45,000 bases of DNA from Chromera velia (lineage: Eukaryota; Sar; Chromeraceae): contig JAHBMJ010002841.1 of the NCBI GenBank assembly GCA_018398765.1, positions 34,115-79,114 on the forward strand. The letters run 5' to 3'. A model generated the notes under the pieces. The model searched no databases. It had not been told where the DNA came from and saw only the letters and a program-made list of their open reading frames with translations. Below, in pieces: positions 12,717 through 23,002 of the stretch. Both the position numbers and the translations under genes were made by a program. Positions within the stretch are counted from its first letter, which is position 1, and each line of letters starts with the position of its first letter.

Positions 12717-14220
12717 ACAATGCATAAGTTTAGGATAATGTTGTATTACCCTTTTGCCAGACCTGCATCACTCATCAGGATGGGGCTGCCATCTGTTAGC
12801 TGAAACTCGGCGCCTGAATCATGACGCTTAATCGATTTATAAGTGCCGTCCCTCACTATAAAAGGCTACGACAGTCAAACCAATCCAAGGTACTGAGAGC
12901 AGACAGAGTAAACCAGTGAAAAAGGAGAACAAGAATTGGAATGGATGTACGAAGAAGGCGTTCAAAGGGTCAGAGGGATGAACAATTCAGAAAAAGACTG
13001 TTCGGTCATTATGCTTATGTGTTTTATCTGTAAGAGAAGAGGAAAGGGAGATGAAAAGGAAAGAAAACACAGAAATAAGAAACAGAACAAACTCCCATTG
13101 CTAAGCTTCATACTCAGTCTGCTCTTACAGCCACGTTGCAACAAGCTTGCCCTTTTGAAGACCAGGTCTCCTGCTGGATGGTTTTCAAGCGTCACAAAAG
13201 CCCGCACAGCATGTGTGACTGATGGGAAAGACATATCAAAGGAGAGGTTCTCTCTGCTGGATGCTTATTCTTCCCCCTCTTTAAACTGTTCGAGAAAGCC
13301 AATCTCGTTTTGAATCTGATCCGATGCCCTCTGATGCCAACACTTCTTTGCTGATTTGGAAACGACGGCGGGAGTCGTCATCTATGTAGTGAAGCGCAGA
13401 CGAGGACTCACACGGTCAGAAGGAGGAAGCAGAGAGAAGAGCTGCTGTAAAGAACGTTGCACATTATATTCTTCCTGCTCTAATTCAGAAAGGTGAGATT
13501 TTCTGCAGACACGAAGCCGCACCTTATAAGAAGGGAACGCATCTCCATACCTACGAACAGAAAAGAACGAACGCCCATCCCGGGCGGCAATCACAATTAT
13601 CACATCGTTGGCATACTTCTCCATCATGTCACAATAAAAAACTGCCTCTAGGCCCCTTTGCCTAACAAAATCTACGCTGTCAGAACAAGGCAGATCCTTC
13701 TGTACACAAAAGTCGTCATCATCATCATCATAAATCCTAATCCTAATCCTGGGTGTCTAGCGCGAAGTCTAGCGTTCAGTAAGTCAGTACAGGCAGAGCA
13801 AGTTGAATTAATAAACTTTGAAATAATTTTAGAAATAATTTCTAGCAAACAAGCTCAACTTACTGCTCAAGATGGATACTTCTTTTCAAACTTAAACTCT
13901 TCTACTTCTGGAGGGCATACATGTATACATAGAAAAAATTGATAATATTTTTTTTCTTTTTTTTTTTATTTAGCTATAATGCAGAGCCTAAGAAATGATA
14001 CTGAAATCATACTTTCTTCAAAGCTTTTTTCAAAAAAGTTTTTTTTGAATCGTTGAATATCATTGAACGTATGATTGAATAGAATTCAAATCATGGAATT
14101 CATCAGACTTCAAAGTTAAATCGACGGTAACTTCGTCGGTAAGCAAAGAAATATTAGCAGTAAACATATGAACAGCCATTAAGTCATCTCAGTTATGAAT
14201 GAAGGTTAGATACAAGCATG
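12717..14220. other. Intergenic region with decayed repeats, no supported gene
   Basis: It contains short unrelated open frames on both strands (for instance 12936-13313 plus and 13382-13627 minus) without family resemblance or splice-phase support. It also holds (TCA)n and (TAATCC)n runs near 13718-13750, and a decayed repeat at 13745-13910 that is related to 35552-35680. The AT-rich stretch 13920-14200 lies downstream of the LRR gene end. Confidence 0.55.
13745..13910. repeat. Copy A of a divergent dispersed repeat
   Basis: It shares the order GGGTGTCTAGCG, TTCAGTAAGTCAGTACAGGC, TTGAATTAATAAACTTTG, AAGCTCAACTTACTGC and ACTTCTT with 35552-35680 at roughly 70 percent identity by eye. Both copies follow a (CAT/ATT)-type microsatellite. 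Confidence 0.6.
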
Positions 14221-17200
14221 TCACACGTCCACAACTTCAGGAAAAGACCCGCGGAGCAACCGCCTTGATCGCTCATCAATCCTGTGATTGTCGCGCAAAC
14301 ACAGGGTCTCCAGGGAGGAAATCCTCTGTGACCCCAAAAAGGCCAACAGGGATTCGGTCAACTCCCCTGACAGTGTCAGCTGATTGCTCTGTAGGTCGAT
14401 GACCTGGAGGGGGGGGGGGGGATGACTCATCCATCTCTCTATCAATGCCCTCAACCCGTTGTCGGTGAGTGCCATCTCAAACGCCCCCAGCGTTTTCAAC
14501 GAAGGCAACTTCTCTGCAACGACGACCTCTGAAAGCGCCCTGCCCCCCTCCACTCCGAAAAAAACCCAAAAACTGCTGCCACTAAATCGGAGCTCGCGGA
14601 GAGACGATAACTGCCCACTCCCCAACCCCACACACAATGCACGGACATCCTCGATCATGTAAAGGCCCCTCACACAAAGTTCCTCCAACCTGCGGAGATG
14701 CCCGGAGCTGAGGGCGGTTGAGAACACTCCCACTGCTGTGACAGCATTTGCGGGATAAATGCTCTTAAATCTCACGTCCAGCCGTCGCAATTCAAAGACG
14801 TGTGGAGAACGGAGAGCAGCAGCGAAAGGCCTCACCCCCTCTTGCCCAACCCCGGACAAGTCCACACTCAGATGCCTGAGAGAAGGAACCCTGCCCCCAC
14901 TCACAAGGGCAGACAGAGACCGGGCTGTCTGGGTTGGGATTCTGTCCCAATGGGAACATTTCAGGGTATGCAGGCTTGGCAGACTGTGAGGACCTCTTGA
15001 GAGACCCTCAAGCAGGGCATCGACTGCTCTTGTTGCACAAGATGCAAAATCCATCTCCTCCAGAGAATTCAGAGAGGCGCCTTCGTGTGTGATGGCCTCT
15101 CCAATCGCTTCCCCCCCCGCTCGGCTGAGCTGATTGGACAGACAGAGGCGGACTTCTCTCAACCCTTTCAGCTTGCCTGCCCGAATGACCTCGGCAAGTT
15201 TAGTCACGGCCTCTTCTCCGTTCTGACCGCCTCCCCAAACATGAATGCCCACCATCACAGGAGGATCAACCCTCCCTCGAGACAAACCCTCACAAAGAGA
15301 ACGGAAACACTGGTTACTGAGCCACGAAAGACTTACCGTCCGAAGGGAAGGCACCTACCTTACCAGTGCTCAAAACCTCCCCCAAGGCCACGCTCCCCTC
15401 CCCCCCACCCTTTTCCCCACATCCCACTTCGAGGGACAGATCCCGAAGAGACGACAAACGCCCCCCACCCAGACCCTCTGCAAGTCCCCCTACCCCCTCA
15501 TCCCCTTCCTCTTCCCAAGACAAAATGAGGTTTTGGAGGCACGGACACCCCCCACTACCCAAAGCAAGGCCAAGGGTCGACATTGCGCCCCCACTTATGA
15601 TAAATCCCTGAAAGCTGAAGCTTGTCAACGCAGTCAGCCCCCTAGTGCAGATTCCCTCTGCAAGGGCCCTCAATCCCTCTTCAGGATTCTCTTCATCCCA
15701 CATCTTTAGATCTAGAGTCTGCAATAGAGATGCCTGTCCGGTCGCAAGGCTGCGACAGATATTCATGAAGGCTTCACCAGTAATGTCGTCTCTTTGGTCC
15801 ACCTTGAAACTCTTCAACTGAGACAGGTGCCCACCGCTGAGGGCATTGACAAGAGCAACGACCCCCTGTGCATCCGGATTCGAGAAAATTGTCACGCCAG
15901 GGAGTGTGAGCTCTTGAAGAGACGGCGCCCCCCCCGCCGCCACGGCAGTCGCAAAGGCTACCAACTGCGAGGAGCTCATTTCTGAAGGATGCTCCCACAG
16001 ATCAAGCCGTCGCAGTTTGGGGAAGCGACCTGGCACTGCGACGGCAGCAGCAGAGACTCCAACAACCTCAGCTTCACCCCCCTCACCCCCACCCCCAATC
16101 TCTCGGTCAAACAGGCGGTTTCTACTTAGGTCAAATTCCTCCAACTCTCTCAGGCCACTTGTGGACAGGAGGTCGGTAAGGGGGGAGTAGTCTTCTTCCT
16201 CTGCTCTCGCAGTGGTAAGCAAATTTTCCTTCAAAATGAGGACACGCAGATGGGGCACAGCCTCTGCATTGACTGCAGAAACCAAATGCTTTAATCCTCC
16301 CGGCCTCATTTCATTCCCTTCAAGGTCGAGGGTCTGGAGAGAGCTCACCTTCTTTGCTTTCAGTGCATCTGCCAATGCTTCCACCCCCTTAGCCTTGGCC
16401 TTTGTTCGCGCCAGTTTTAGGGACTGTAGGGGGAGTGACTGCGGAGACGAAGAGAGGCCCCTCGCAAACGCCCGCAGCCCTGAAGGGCCCAGAAGGTTGT
16501 CACTCAAGTCAAGGCTCAGAAGAGACGGGAGCTAGCCGAAACGAGAGGACAGAGCTGAGAACTTCCATGGACACACTCCGGAGACGGTTGCCTGCATGCA
16601 TACAGAGGGACCGAGGGCACTGAATGCTGAGTTTTGCCAGAGGAGGCAACGCAAAGAGTAAACTAAGATCAATTGCCTGTACGAGAGCACCAGAAAAAGC
16701 CAGACCGAACGTTCATGCTGGTGCACACAACATTCCAAGCAGAGCATGCCCCCACAAGCGAAGGCAAACTTGGAGAACAGAGCAGAGGCGAATCCCGAGA
16801 AGTTCCGAACAGCACATAAAAAGGTCGACAGAGCAAAACTGAAAGACGCAAAATTCATCTTGCTCCTTGTCCTATTGACAACTTTGCCTCCTTAAATGTG
16901 CGTGACGACAAAGTGAGCTCCAAATTAGGCCCAGATCCGACATGCTCTAACGGGCCACGGGATGAGACTCTGACTGACTGACTGACTGACTGACTGACCA
17001 CTCAAATCCAGACGCTCAACAGAGCGAGGAAGCTGCTGAAAGATGGCGACAGCGGCTTCTCCAAGATCGCACTCTGCACGCACTCACTCACTCACTCACT
17101 CTCTCTGTCTGTGTCTCTGTCTCTGTCTCTCTCTCTCTCTTTCTCTCTCACACACACTCGCACAGGGGGAAAACAGAGGAAGACAAGGAGGGGGGTTCAA

Positions 17201-19016
17201 GTCAAGCGATGGCGGTTGGCGCGTTTCATGTATTTCACTTGAGTGACTATGCGCACAGCCACTTTCTTTCGTTCTTTCTTGGCCTTCATGCTTTCTTTTT
17301 TTTGTCTGTTTTTTCCCTCGGCTCTGCCGCTTTCCTTTCTCGGCTTCTTTTTTCCTTTCTTTGTTTCTTTCTTTCGTTCGTTCGTTTGTTCGTTCGCTCA
17401 CTGCTGGTTTTGCTTCCTCCTTTTTGTTCCTGCCTTCTTTCTTTCGCTCGCTCGCTCTTTGACTTGATCGATTGCTTTTGCAAGAGCAGCCAACAGGAGA
17501 AATTTCGGCATGGGACCTTCGTCCAAACAGACGACTGACTGTTGAGCTGGATAGTCTTCAGACAGATCGATTGTTCCCCTGCTTTGACTCGAACAAGAAA
17601 GTCGAGGAGCACGGACAGGCATGCTCCCTTGCAGACATGAGGACCTGCAAAGAAGGTGGGGGTACACACATGAATGCAGGTAAGCAACACAAGAATCGGT
17701 CGTGCAGCTTCAACCACTCTCGATTCAAATTTGTTCGCGTAATAACTTTTCTTCTTGTGCCTGCACTCTTTTTCCTCTTATTTCCGTCTCCTTCCACATG
17801 TCACGAACGCACAAGACAATGCAACTTCACGACAACCCTCTTCCACTGACCGCATCTGAGCGTCTCCACAACACCAGGCCCCGAGGGAAGGGAGGAGAAG
17901 AGGAGCTTCAGCTTGCCGGCACTCAGAGAGAAGCCTGTAGAAAGGAATGCATGCTTCCGCGCTAACACCTCGACACTTAGAGACCAGGGCAGAAAAGGAT
18001 AGAAAAAGGAGGACCCAGGCCAATTCTGTGCAAATCAGTCTCGATCAGACAGTAATGTGGATGCGGCATCAAGACCACAGACATGAGCATCACAGATGTC
18101 GGCAAGGATAATCAGCCTGAGAAAATCGCACAGAATATGCAGAAGCCGCTGAAAGGTGAGAGCACCACAACATGAACAGAAGCAGTTTGCCTTTCTTTCC
18201 AAAGAATTGATGCGGATCGACGCTCATGCCCTCCTGAACCGGCAGCTTATGAGAGAAGAGAAGGCACCGCAGGAGGCATCGGAGTGAGAGAGAATCAAAT
18301 GGTTAGTTTGCCCTCCACTCACCCGACAGGTCGAGGCTCCCGAGAGGCAAGCGGGAGCGTCCCTGCACAAAGGCAAAACGAGCACCACAATATTGCTCAA
18401 TTCCTCGGCTTCCCAAGTCGCATGACGAAATCTGCATACATCCCTGCACAGAAGACATTCTTGACCAATCCTGGCGATCTTGCATCCCCCATATTTTGGG
18501 GTAACAAAAACGTCGAACACTCGTGACAAAAAAGATGCTCACCGTTTTGATGAAGTTCAGAAGAAGGCACGACACGCCAAAACCGCTCCTGTCCGACGCC
18601 ACCTCTGAGATGTCCTGCAGGAGAGTGTCATCGAGAGAGCTTAAAGAAAAAAGAGAAAATGTCAAAAGAAAAATCGCAGAGGCGCATCCGTGAATAGAAT
18701 CCGGAAACAAGGAAACGAACAGCCACGCACCTTTGCAGTCGGGCGAGCGTGCTCGATGAGCGCACATACACCACTGTCCGTCGTCTGAGGAGGTCGAACT
18801 CCGATGCTGAGTACTTACCCTTCTGCTGCAAACAAGGAAGGGAGACCCGGCAAGGGAGACGGAAGATAGCTACCCGACAAAAAACGTGAAGAAACTCTAC
18901 GCAAAAGAGTCTCTATGCAGACGTGACATTGTGCATGCAGACACATGCCGAGGGAGATTCTGCACTGACGACGGACCGGCGGAAGAGCCCTGGACATTGG
19001 CACCCGGTCGCGACAT
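14221..19016 (-). CDS. Leucine-rich-repeat (RNI-like) protein, two frameshifts
   Basis: Phase-consistent exons are 19016-18966 (start MSRPGANVQGSS), 18825-18731, 18639-18543, 18362-18323, 17934-17851, 17644-17517, 17071-16999 and 16591-14221. The N-terminal exons (SLDDTLLQDISEVASDR, LLLNFIKT) lead into LPLGSLDLSGFSLSAGK, LPRSVERLDLSGNRL and SLLSLDLSDNLLGPSGL, followed by about twenty irregular LRR units of the ribonuclease-inhibitor type to the stop at 14221. The protein would be near 980 residues, without signal peptide or TM segment, so probably a cytosolic interaction scaffold. Two breaks interrupt it: one extra base near 16526 (LAP.SLLSLDL) and four extra bases, 15355-15358, between STGK and VPSLRTV. 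No intron fits either gap, so it is a recent pseudogene or carries assembly errors. I know this gene type as an expanded chromerid family. Confidence 0.8.
14410..14421. repeat. (G)12 homopolymer within the LRR coding exon
   Basis: A run of about twelve G on the plus strand (C on the coding strand) encodes consecutive prolines (MSHPPPPLQVI). It is an obvious place for sequencing slippage, but the frame continues across it to the stop at 14221. Confidence 0.7.
16975..17160. repeat. (GACT)n, (CACT)n and (CTCTGT)n simple repeats at an LRR intron/exon boundary
   Basis: The GACT tract 16975-16998 starts exactly at the donor of exon 17071-16999, so the intron begins GTCAGTCAGTCAG. The CACT and CT-rich tract at 17080-17155 lies just upstream of the acceptor of the same exon. 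The 73-nt exon is thus enclosed by microsatellites. Confidence 0.8.
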
Positions 19017-19744
19017 TTCTTCGTGACGTTCAAGCGATGACCGCAATCTCAGTATGTATCACGTCTCTCGCTTTGAACTGTTGTGAAGACAGACGTGCGT
19101 TCACAGAGAAACCCAGGGCAGCAGAGATCGAAACCTGAAATCGATTTTCAAAGCACAATTTTACCGCTGGATTCAGGAGCGCGGATTTCTTTGGCCATAT
19201 TCTGATAACTGCAAAATTTCCATCATGCAGTTTCCTTCCAAAAGTTTGGGGGCCGGCCGCGGCATGGCCGCGGCTTAATTTTGCGCATGCATGCGATTGC
19301 ATGCGAGCGCAAGGGCCCGGCCGCGCGGGGGCCCGCGGCGGGGCCGGCGGGCCCGGCGGGGGGTGGGCGGCGTGCATGCACTGTTGCATGCATGGACAGA
19401 TGGATGCATGGATAGGGAAGCATCCGATTGCATGCGAAAGCCGTCGCCATGCAGCTCCATATGCAGACAAAGTCGATCGATCTTGAAAGCGAGATGCAAG
19501 CTTTGAACCCGCTCCAGAGAAACAGGGGAAACAGACAGAGTCAAACCGCACGAGAAAACAAAAAGATCTTCAAGGAAGCGGGCACGTGGATCAAACTGTG
19601 AAAGTCACTCACGGAACGTACATGCATCAGGCAGTGTCAGTCTGACCTTCGTAACGTATATAGATAAATGGAGAGGCTGTAGCTCGATCGACCGACGACT
19701 GAGCAGGCATCGTCTGCAAATCGAGGCTCTTTAGCATTTTGAAC
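19017..19744. promoter_or_regulatory. Bidirectional promoter region with TGCATGCA elements and a GC island
   Basis: This 728-bp spacer separates the divergent starts of the LRR gene (minus, 19016) and the WW gene (plus, 19745). It contains a strongly GC-rich block at about 19250-19370 (GGCCGGCCGCGG and GGGCCCGGCCGCGCG types). TGCATGC/GCATGCA elements lie on both sides of it (about 19284-19302, 19371-19377, 19384-19392 and 19429-19435). Related apicomplexan parasites use TGCATGCA as an AP2-factor site. Use here is inferred from position and clustering only. Confidence 0.55.
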
Positions 19745-20755
19745 ATGCGCTTTAACCTTCTGTGGGCGCTGTTTGGCGTCCTTGCTGTCCTCTGCGAGAG
19801 GGAGGATGCAGAGAACGGCTGCTCTGTGTCAAGCTGTGACCAGACAGGAAGATCGAGAGGAGAAAGAAGAATCCGATTCAGCAAAGGGGACAAACCCTAT
19901 GTACAATGGCATACTAGGTGGAAGCAGTCACAGGAGGAGAAAGAACGATCCAAGAAGAAGGAGGTGACGGTCACAGAAGAGCGACACGTCCTCTTGAGTC
20001 GGGTGATCTCCGGGATTCCGGGGGCCGCCTTGAGTTTCATGCAGGAGTCTGTGTCCTCTCTCTCCTTCTCCTCCAGGCGCCAAGGGGAGAGCTCCAAAGC
20101 TGATAGCAAGGCAAGCCAAACGACGGCAGATGGCCGGAAGCCGTCGAAAGGGAAAGACAAAAAGAAGAAACAGAAGCGACTGTGGGTTGCGATAGCTCTG
20201 TCCTTCCTTCTGTTGATTGCCACGATCGGGATGATCATCTTTTGCCTCAGCTACCGCGCAAAACAACTAAAACAACAAAAGCTTAAAAACAAAAGCAAGA
20301 GCAAATCGTCAAAATCCGTGCGGGGGGGTTTGAAACCGGTAAGTTCTTTTCTTGTGTGTTGTTCCTCGATGACTCTTCTGCCTGCGCTGGATTCAGCCAT
20401 CATGTTACCTTTTCGCTGCCGCCCCTTTCTTTTTGTTTTCTTTTTGGCCAATCTCATTTGGCCAATAATGTCTCTGCGTAGGTGTCTGCCTCCCTGTGTC
20501 GTTGCCACTGTGTCTGTCTGTCAGTCTGTCTATCAAATTGAAAATAGAAATGTTGCTGTTTCTCGCTCGTTTTGTTCCTCTGTCTCCTTGTCTCTCTCCC
20601 TTTGTCTATTCATCTGTCTGTCTACGCGTTTCTCACTCTGCCTGCCGGTCTGCCGGTCTGCCAAAGCCAAAAGGAGAGACCAGAGAAGAACGAACATGGC
20701 AGCTGTCTGCCTATCCGTCTCTGTTTTTTTCAGTTTGTTTGTCTACCTGTTTACC

Positions 20756-20791
<36 letters not shown>

Positions 20792-21188
20792 CGACTGTTC
20801 ATCCAGCCAGCCAGCCAGCCAGCTAGCCAGCCATCCGTCCGTCTGTCTGTCTGTCTGTCTGCGTCTGTGTAGCTGTTTGAAATGTCTTGTCTTCATTCTG
20901 CTGTTGGGCGTCTATGGTGAGGAGAGGACACAGAGTACGTCCAAATCAGCGAGTGACCAAACTCTGCGCCTCATTGTCTTTCGCCAAATAGTTTACTTCA
21001 AGTCGATCCTGTTTCATTTTCTTCCCTTCTGAATCATACATGGATGGATGCAGGGCAAACTGGCAGACACCGAATGGAAACAGTTTTTTGATGCTGAGGG
21101 GAGGCCTTACTACTATAATGAGGTGAGCGGGAAGACTCAGTGGGAGCATCCCTTCGACGAGGTGGTCGATTCTGCAAGGAGCCAGTGA
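19745..21188 (+). CDS. Type-I single-pass membrane protein with C-terminal WW domain
   Basis: Two exons, 19745-20338 and 21054-21188, joined in phase 0 (donor GTAAGT, acceptor GATGCAG), give 242 residues. Residues 1-18 (MRFNLLWALFGVLAVLC) form a signal peptide. A lumenal part with two close cysteines and a Lys/Glu-rich stretch follows, then a TM helix at about 146-168 (WVAIALSFLLLIATIGMIIF) and a basic KSKSKSSKS linker. The last exon is one WW domain: EWKQFFDAEGRPYYYNE followed by SGKTQWEHPF, with both tryptophans, the aromatic YYY and the final proline. WW domains bind proline-rich ligands, so the protein may recruit a cytosolic partner to an endomembrane or the cell surface. I chose the ATG at 19745 because the upstream in-frame codon is TTG. 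The intron holds (CTGT)n at 20755-20870. A chance fusion by exon choice is unlikely given the clean phase. Confidence 0.8.
20755..20872. repeat. Intronic (CTGT)n, (CCAG)n, (CTGT)n tract
   Basis: Successive tetranucleotide arrays (TCTG, then CCAG, then TCTG) lie within the single intron of the WW-domain gene. Long frames across it encode Leu/Ser/Cys-rich low-complexity peptides and are not coding. Confidence 0.85.
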
Positions 21189-21483
21189 AGGATCGAATGA
21201 GTCAATTCAACGCATGCAGTGTCAGACCAGCGTAGCCAGTGCATTCAGGGGGGATCCCGAGTGGCAGAGGCCCGCCATTTGCACAAAAACTTTATTCACA
21301 CATTCATCATATCAATACAAGCTAGCTAGTCTAAGTGGATAGTTCAACTTTGAATGCAATTGCTTTTCATCTCATATACAAAAATAAACATATTCATTGC
21401 AATGATGATGCAATGATACATTTTGCCTTCAATTTTCTATTGGTGTCAAACTATAAAAAGGCTATAGCGTCTATGGGTCGGAA

Positions 21484-21715
21484 TGAAGATAGAATAGTGG
21501 AATAGTCCAATAGTACTAGCCCTGACTAGGAATAGTTAGAATAGGCTATTCCATCATATAGAATAGTTAGAATATTTGACTATTCCACTATTCAACTATT
21601 TAACTATTCCACTATTCTACCATGACATCAACGTTGAGAGAATAGGTGAAATAATCCACTATTCCACTATTCTGCTCACTCACCATTCCACTATTCCACT
21701 ATTCTTTAGCTGAAA
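21484..21715. repeat. Left GGAATAGT/ACTATTCC octamer array
   Basis: More than fifteen copies of GAATAGT or its complement ACTATTC occur in about 230 bases, in mixed orientation and with irregular spacing. The minus-strand frame that ends here takes its stop codon (TAG) from one of these units. Confidence 0.85.
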
Positions 21716-22547
21716 AAATCGAGTCAGATAGTCGACTTAGACTCAAACAAACAGGAAAGAAAAGATCAGAGTGAATTTTACACACTGAATGAAACTTCCC
21801 CCTCTTCTTCTTCCTCAGCCGCCTCTTCCTCCTCACTTTCCTCCTCCCCCCCTCTTGAGCCTGAGAAACAGCCTCAGGTTGCTTCTCCAGAATAATACCC
21901 ATACGACCGAGGCAGTCCTCGGTGAAATATTTGGGCTCTGTGAAAGGAGAGACCAACAGAGGAGAGATGAGGTTCTCCTCCCTCATGTCTCTGATGACCT
22001 TCTGTCGCTTTGCCATGTTCATGGTCAAAACCTCCTTCTGTGCCAACTTTGCGGCCCCCCCCCAGTAAAATTCAACCACTGGCAGAGGAACGTATGCGTA
22101 TGATCGTTCACGGAGGAGGGACAGTAAGAACATGCCATCTCTTCGGAGAACCGATTCGAGACAGGCGAGAAAGAAGCAGACTTCCTGAATGGTCACATAC
22201 CCAGCCACCTCTTTGAAGAGTGTGTCTGGTTTGACCGTGAACTCCTTTTTTTGGGGCTCTCCCTCCTCATACTTCACTCTCACATGCCCTGCCCCATCTG
22301 CTTTCTTGCAATACCCCTGTGTGGAGGTGAACACAGAGGCGGCTAAGGTCTCTGCCATGGGGACAAACTTTCGAAGTTGGGGGCTGAGTGCGGGGACGGC
22401 GCAGAGGGCAGCCAATTCTACAGGCGACGGCGACTTGAGAAACATAAAATTCACGTACACACTGTCAAGGTCAGCGTTTCCTGCGTACCCTTTCAGACAA
22501 GTTTGGACCAGGGGCAGGTCTCCCGTCGTCGATTTTTGTTTGAGAAC
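21699..22547 (-). CDS. Unidentified protein, 3' exon
   Basis: One long exon of 283 codons reads VLKQKSTTGDLPLVQTC onward from an acceptor TTTGCAG at 22548-22554 to a TAG at 21699. It is balanced, non-repetitive protein (for example PLPVVEFYWGGAAKLAQKEV), with a Lys/Arg-rich tail. I do not recognise the family. No start codon lies at its upstream edge, and the frame simply runs into the polypyrimidine strand, so a 5' exon is missing. The missing part could be within the candidate transposon. It could also be the E2-like gene at 26286-27266 on the same strand, which would put the transposase in its intron; the donors there allow a phase-0 join (after DYHW or RLDPT). Confidence 0.5.
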   Translation of the reverse strand, partial: VLKQKSTTGDLPLVQTCLKGYAGNADLDSVYVNFMFLKSPSPVELAALCAVPALSPQLRKFVPMAETLAASVFTSTQGYCKKADGAGHVRVKYEEGEPQKKEFTVKPDTLFKEVAGYVTIQEVCFFLACLESVLRRDGMFLLSLLRERSYAYVPLPVVEFYWGGAAKLAQKEVLTMNMAKRQKVIRDMREENLISPLLVSPFTEPKYFTEDCLGRMGIILEKQPEAVSQAQEGGRRKVRRKRRLRKKKRGKFHSVCKIHSDLFFPVCLSLSRLSDSIFSAKE

Positions 22548-22568
22548 CTGCAAACATAAAAAAAGAAA

Positions 22569-22995
22569 TGGAAGGAAGGAAGGAAGGAGGGAAGGAAGGA
22601 AGGAAGGAAGGAAGGAAGGAAAGAAGAAAGGAAAACAAGAATAAAATAAATAAATAAATGAATAAAGAAAGAAAAAAAGAAAGAAAGAAAGGAAAGAAGG
22701 AAGGAAAGAAGGAAAGAAAGAAAGAAAGAAAGAAAGAAAGAAGGAAAGAAGGAAAGAAGGAAAGAAGGAACGAAAGAAAGAAAGAAACAAGGAAAGAAAG
22801 GAAGGAAGGGAGGAAGGAAAGAAGGAAAGAAGGAAAGAAGGAAAGAAGGAAAGAAGAAAAGAAGGAAAGAAGGAAAGAAAGAAAGAAAGAAAAAAAGAAA
22901 GAAAGAAAGAAAGAAAAGGAAGAAAGGAAGAAAGGAAGGAAGGAGGGAAGGAAGGAGGGAGGGAGGGAAAGAAGGAAGGAAGAAAGGAAAACAAG
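22569..22995. repeat. About 420-bp polypurine tract (GGAA/GAAA)n
   Basis: Nearly every plus-strand base is A or G, in GGAA, GAAA and AAGG units, broken by a short AATA run at 22641-22665 and a few C. It separates the divergent frames at 21699-22547 and 23003-24487. Frames through it (Lys/Glu on plus, Phe/Ser/Leu on minus) are artefacts. Confidence 0.95.
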
Positions 22996-23002
22996 AAGAC
23001 CC

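Noticed and set aside
18035..18170. Protein-like minus-strand frame (RLLHILCDFLRLIILADI) between LRR exons
   Set aside because: It does not fit the splice phase. Joining exon 18362-18323 directly to 17934-17851 gives LDLSG/FSLSAG in perfect phase and LRR register, so this lies in the intron.
22560..23000. Very long Ser/Phe/Leu (minus) and Lys/Glu (plus) frames
   Set aside because: They are translations of the GGAA/GAAA tract and have no non-repetitive content.
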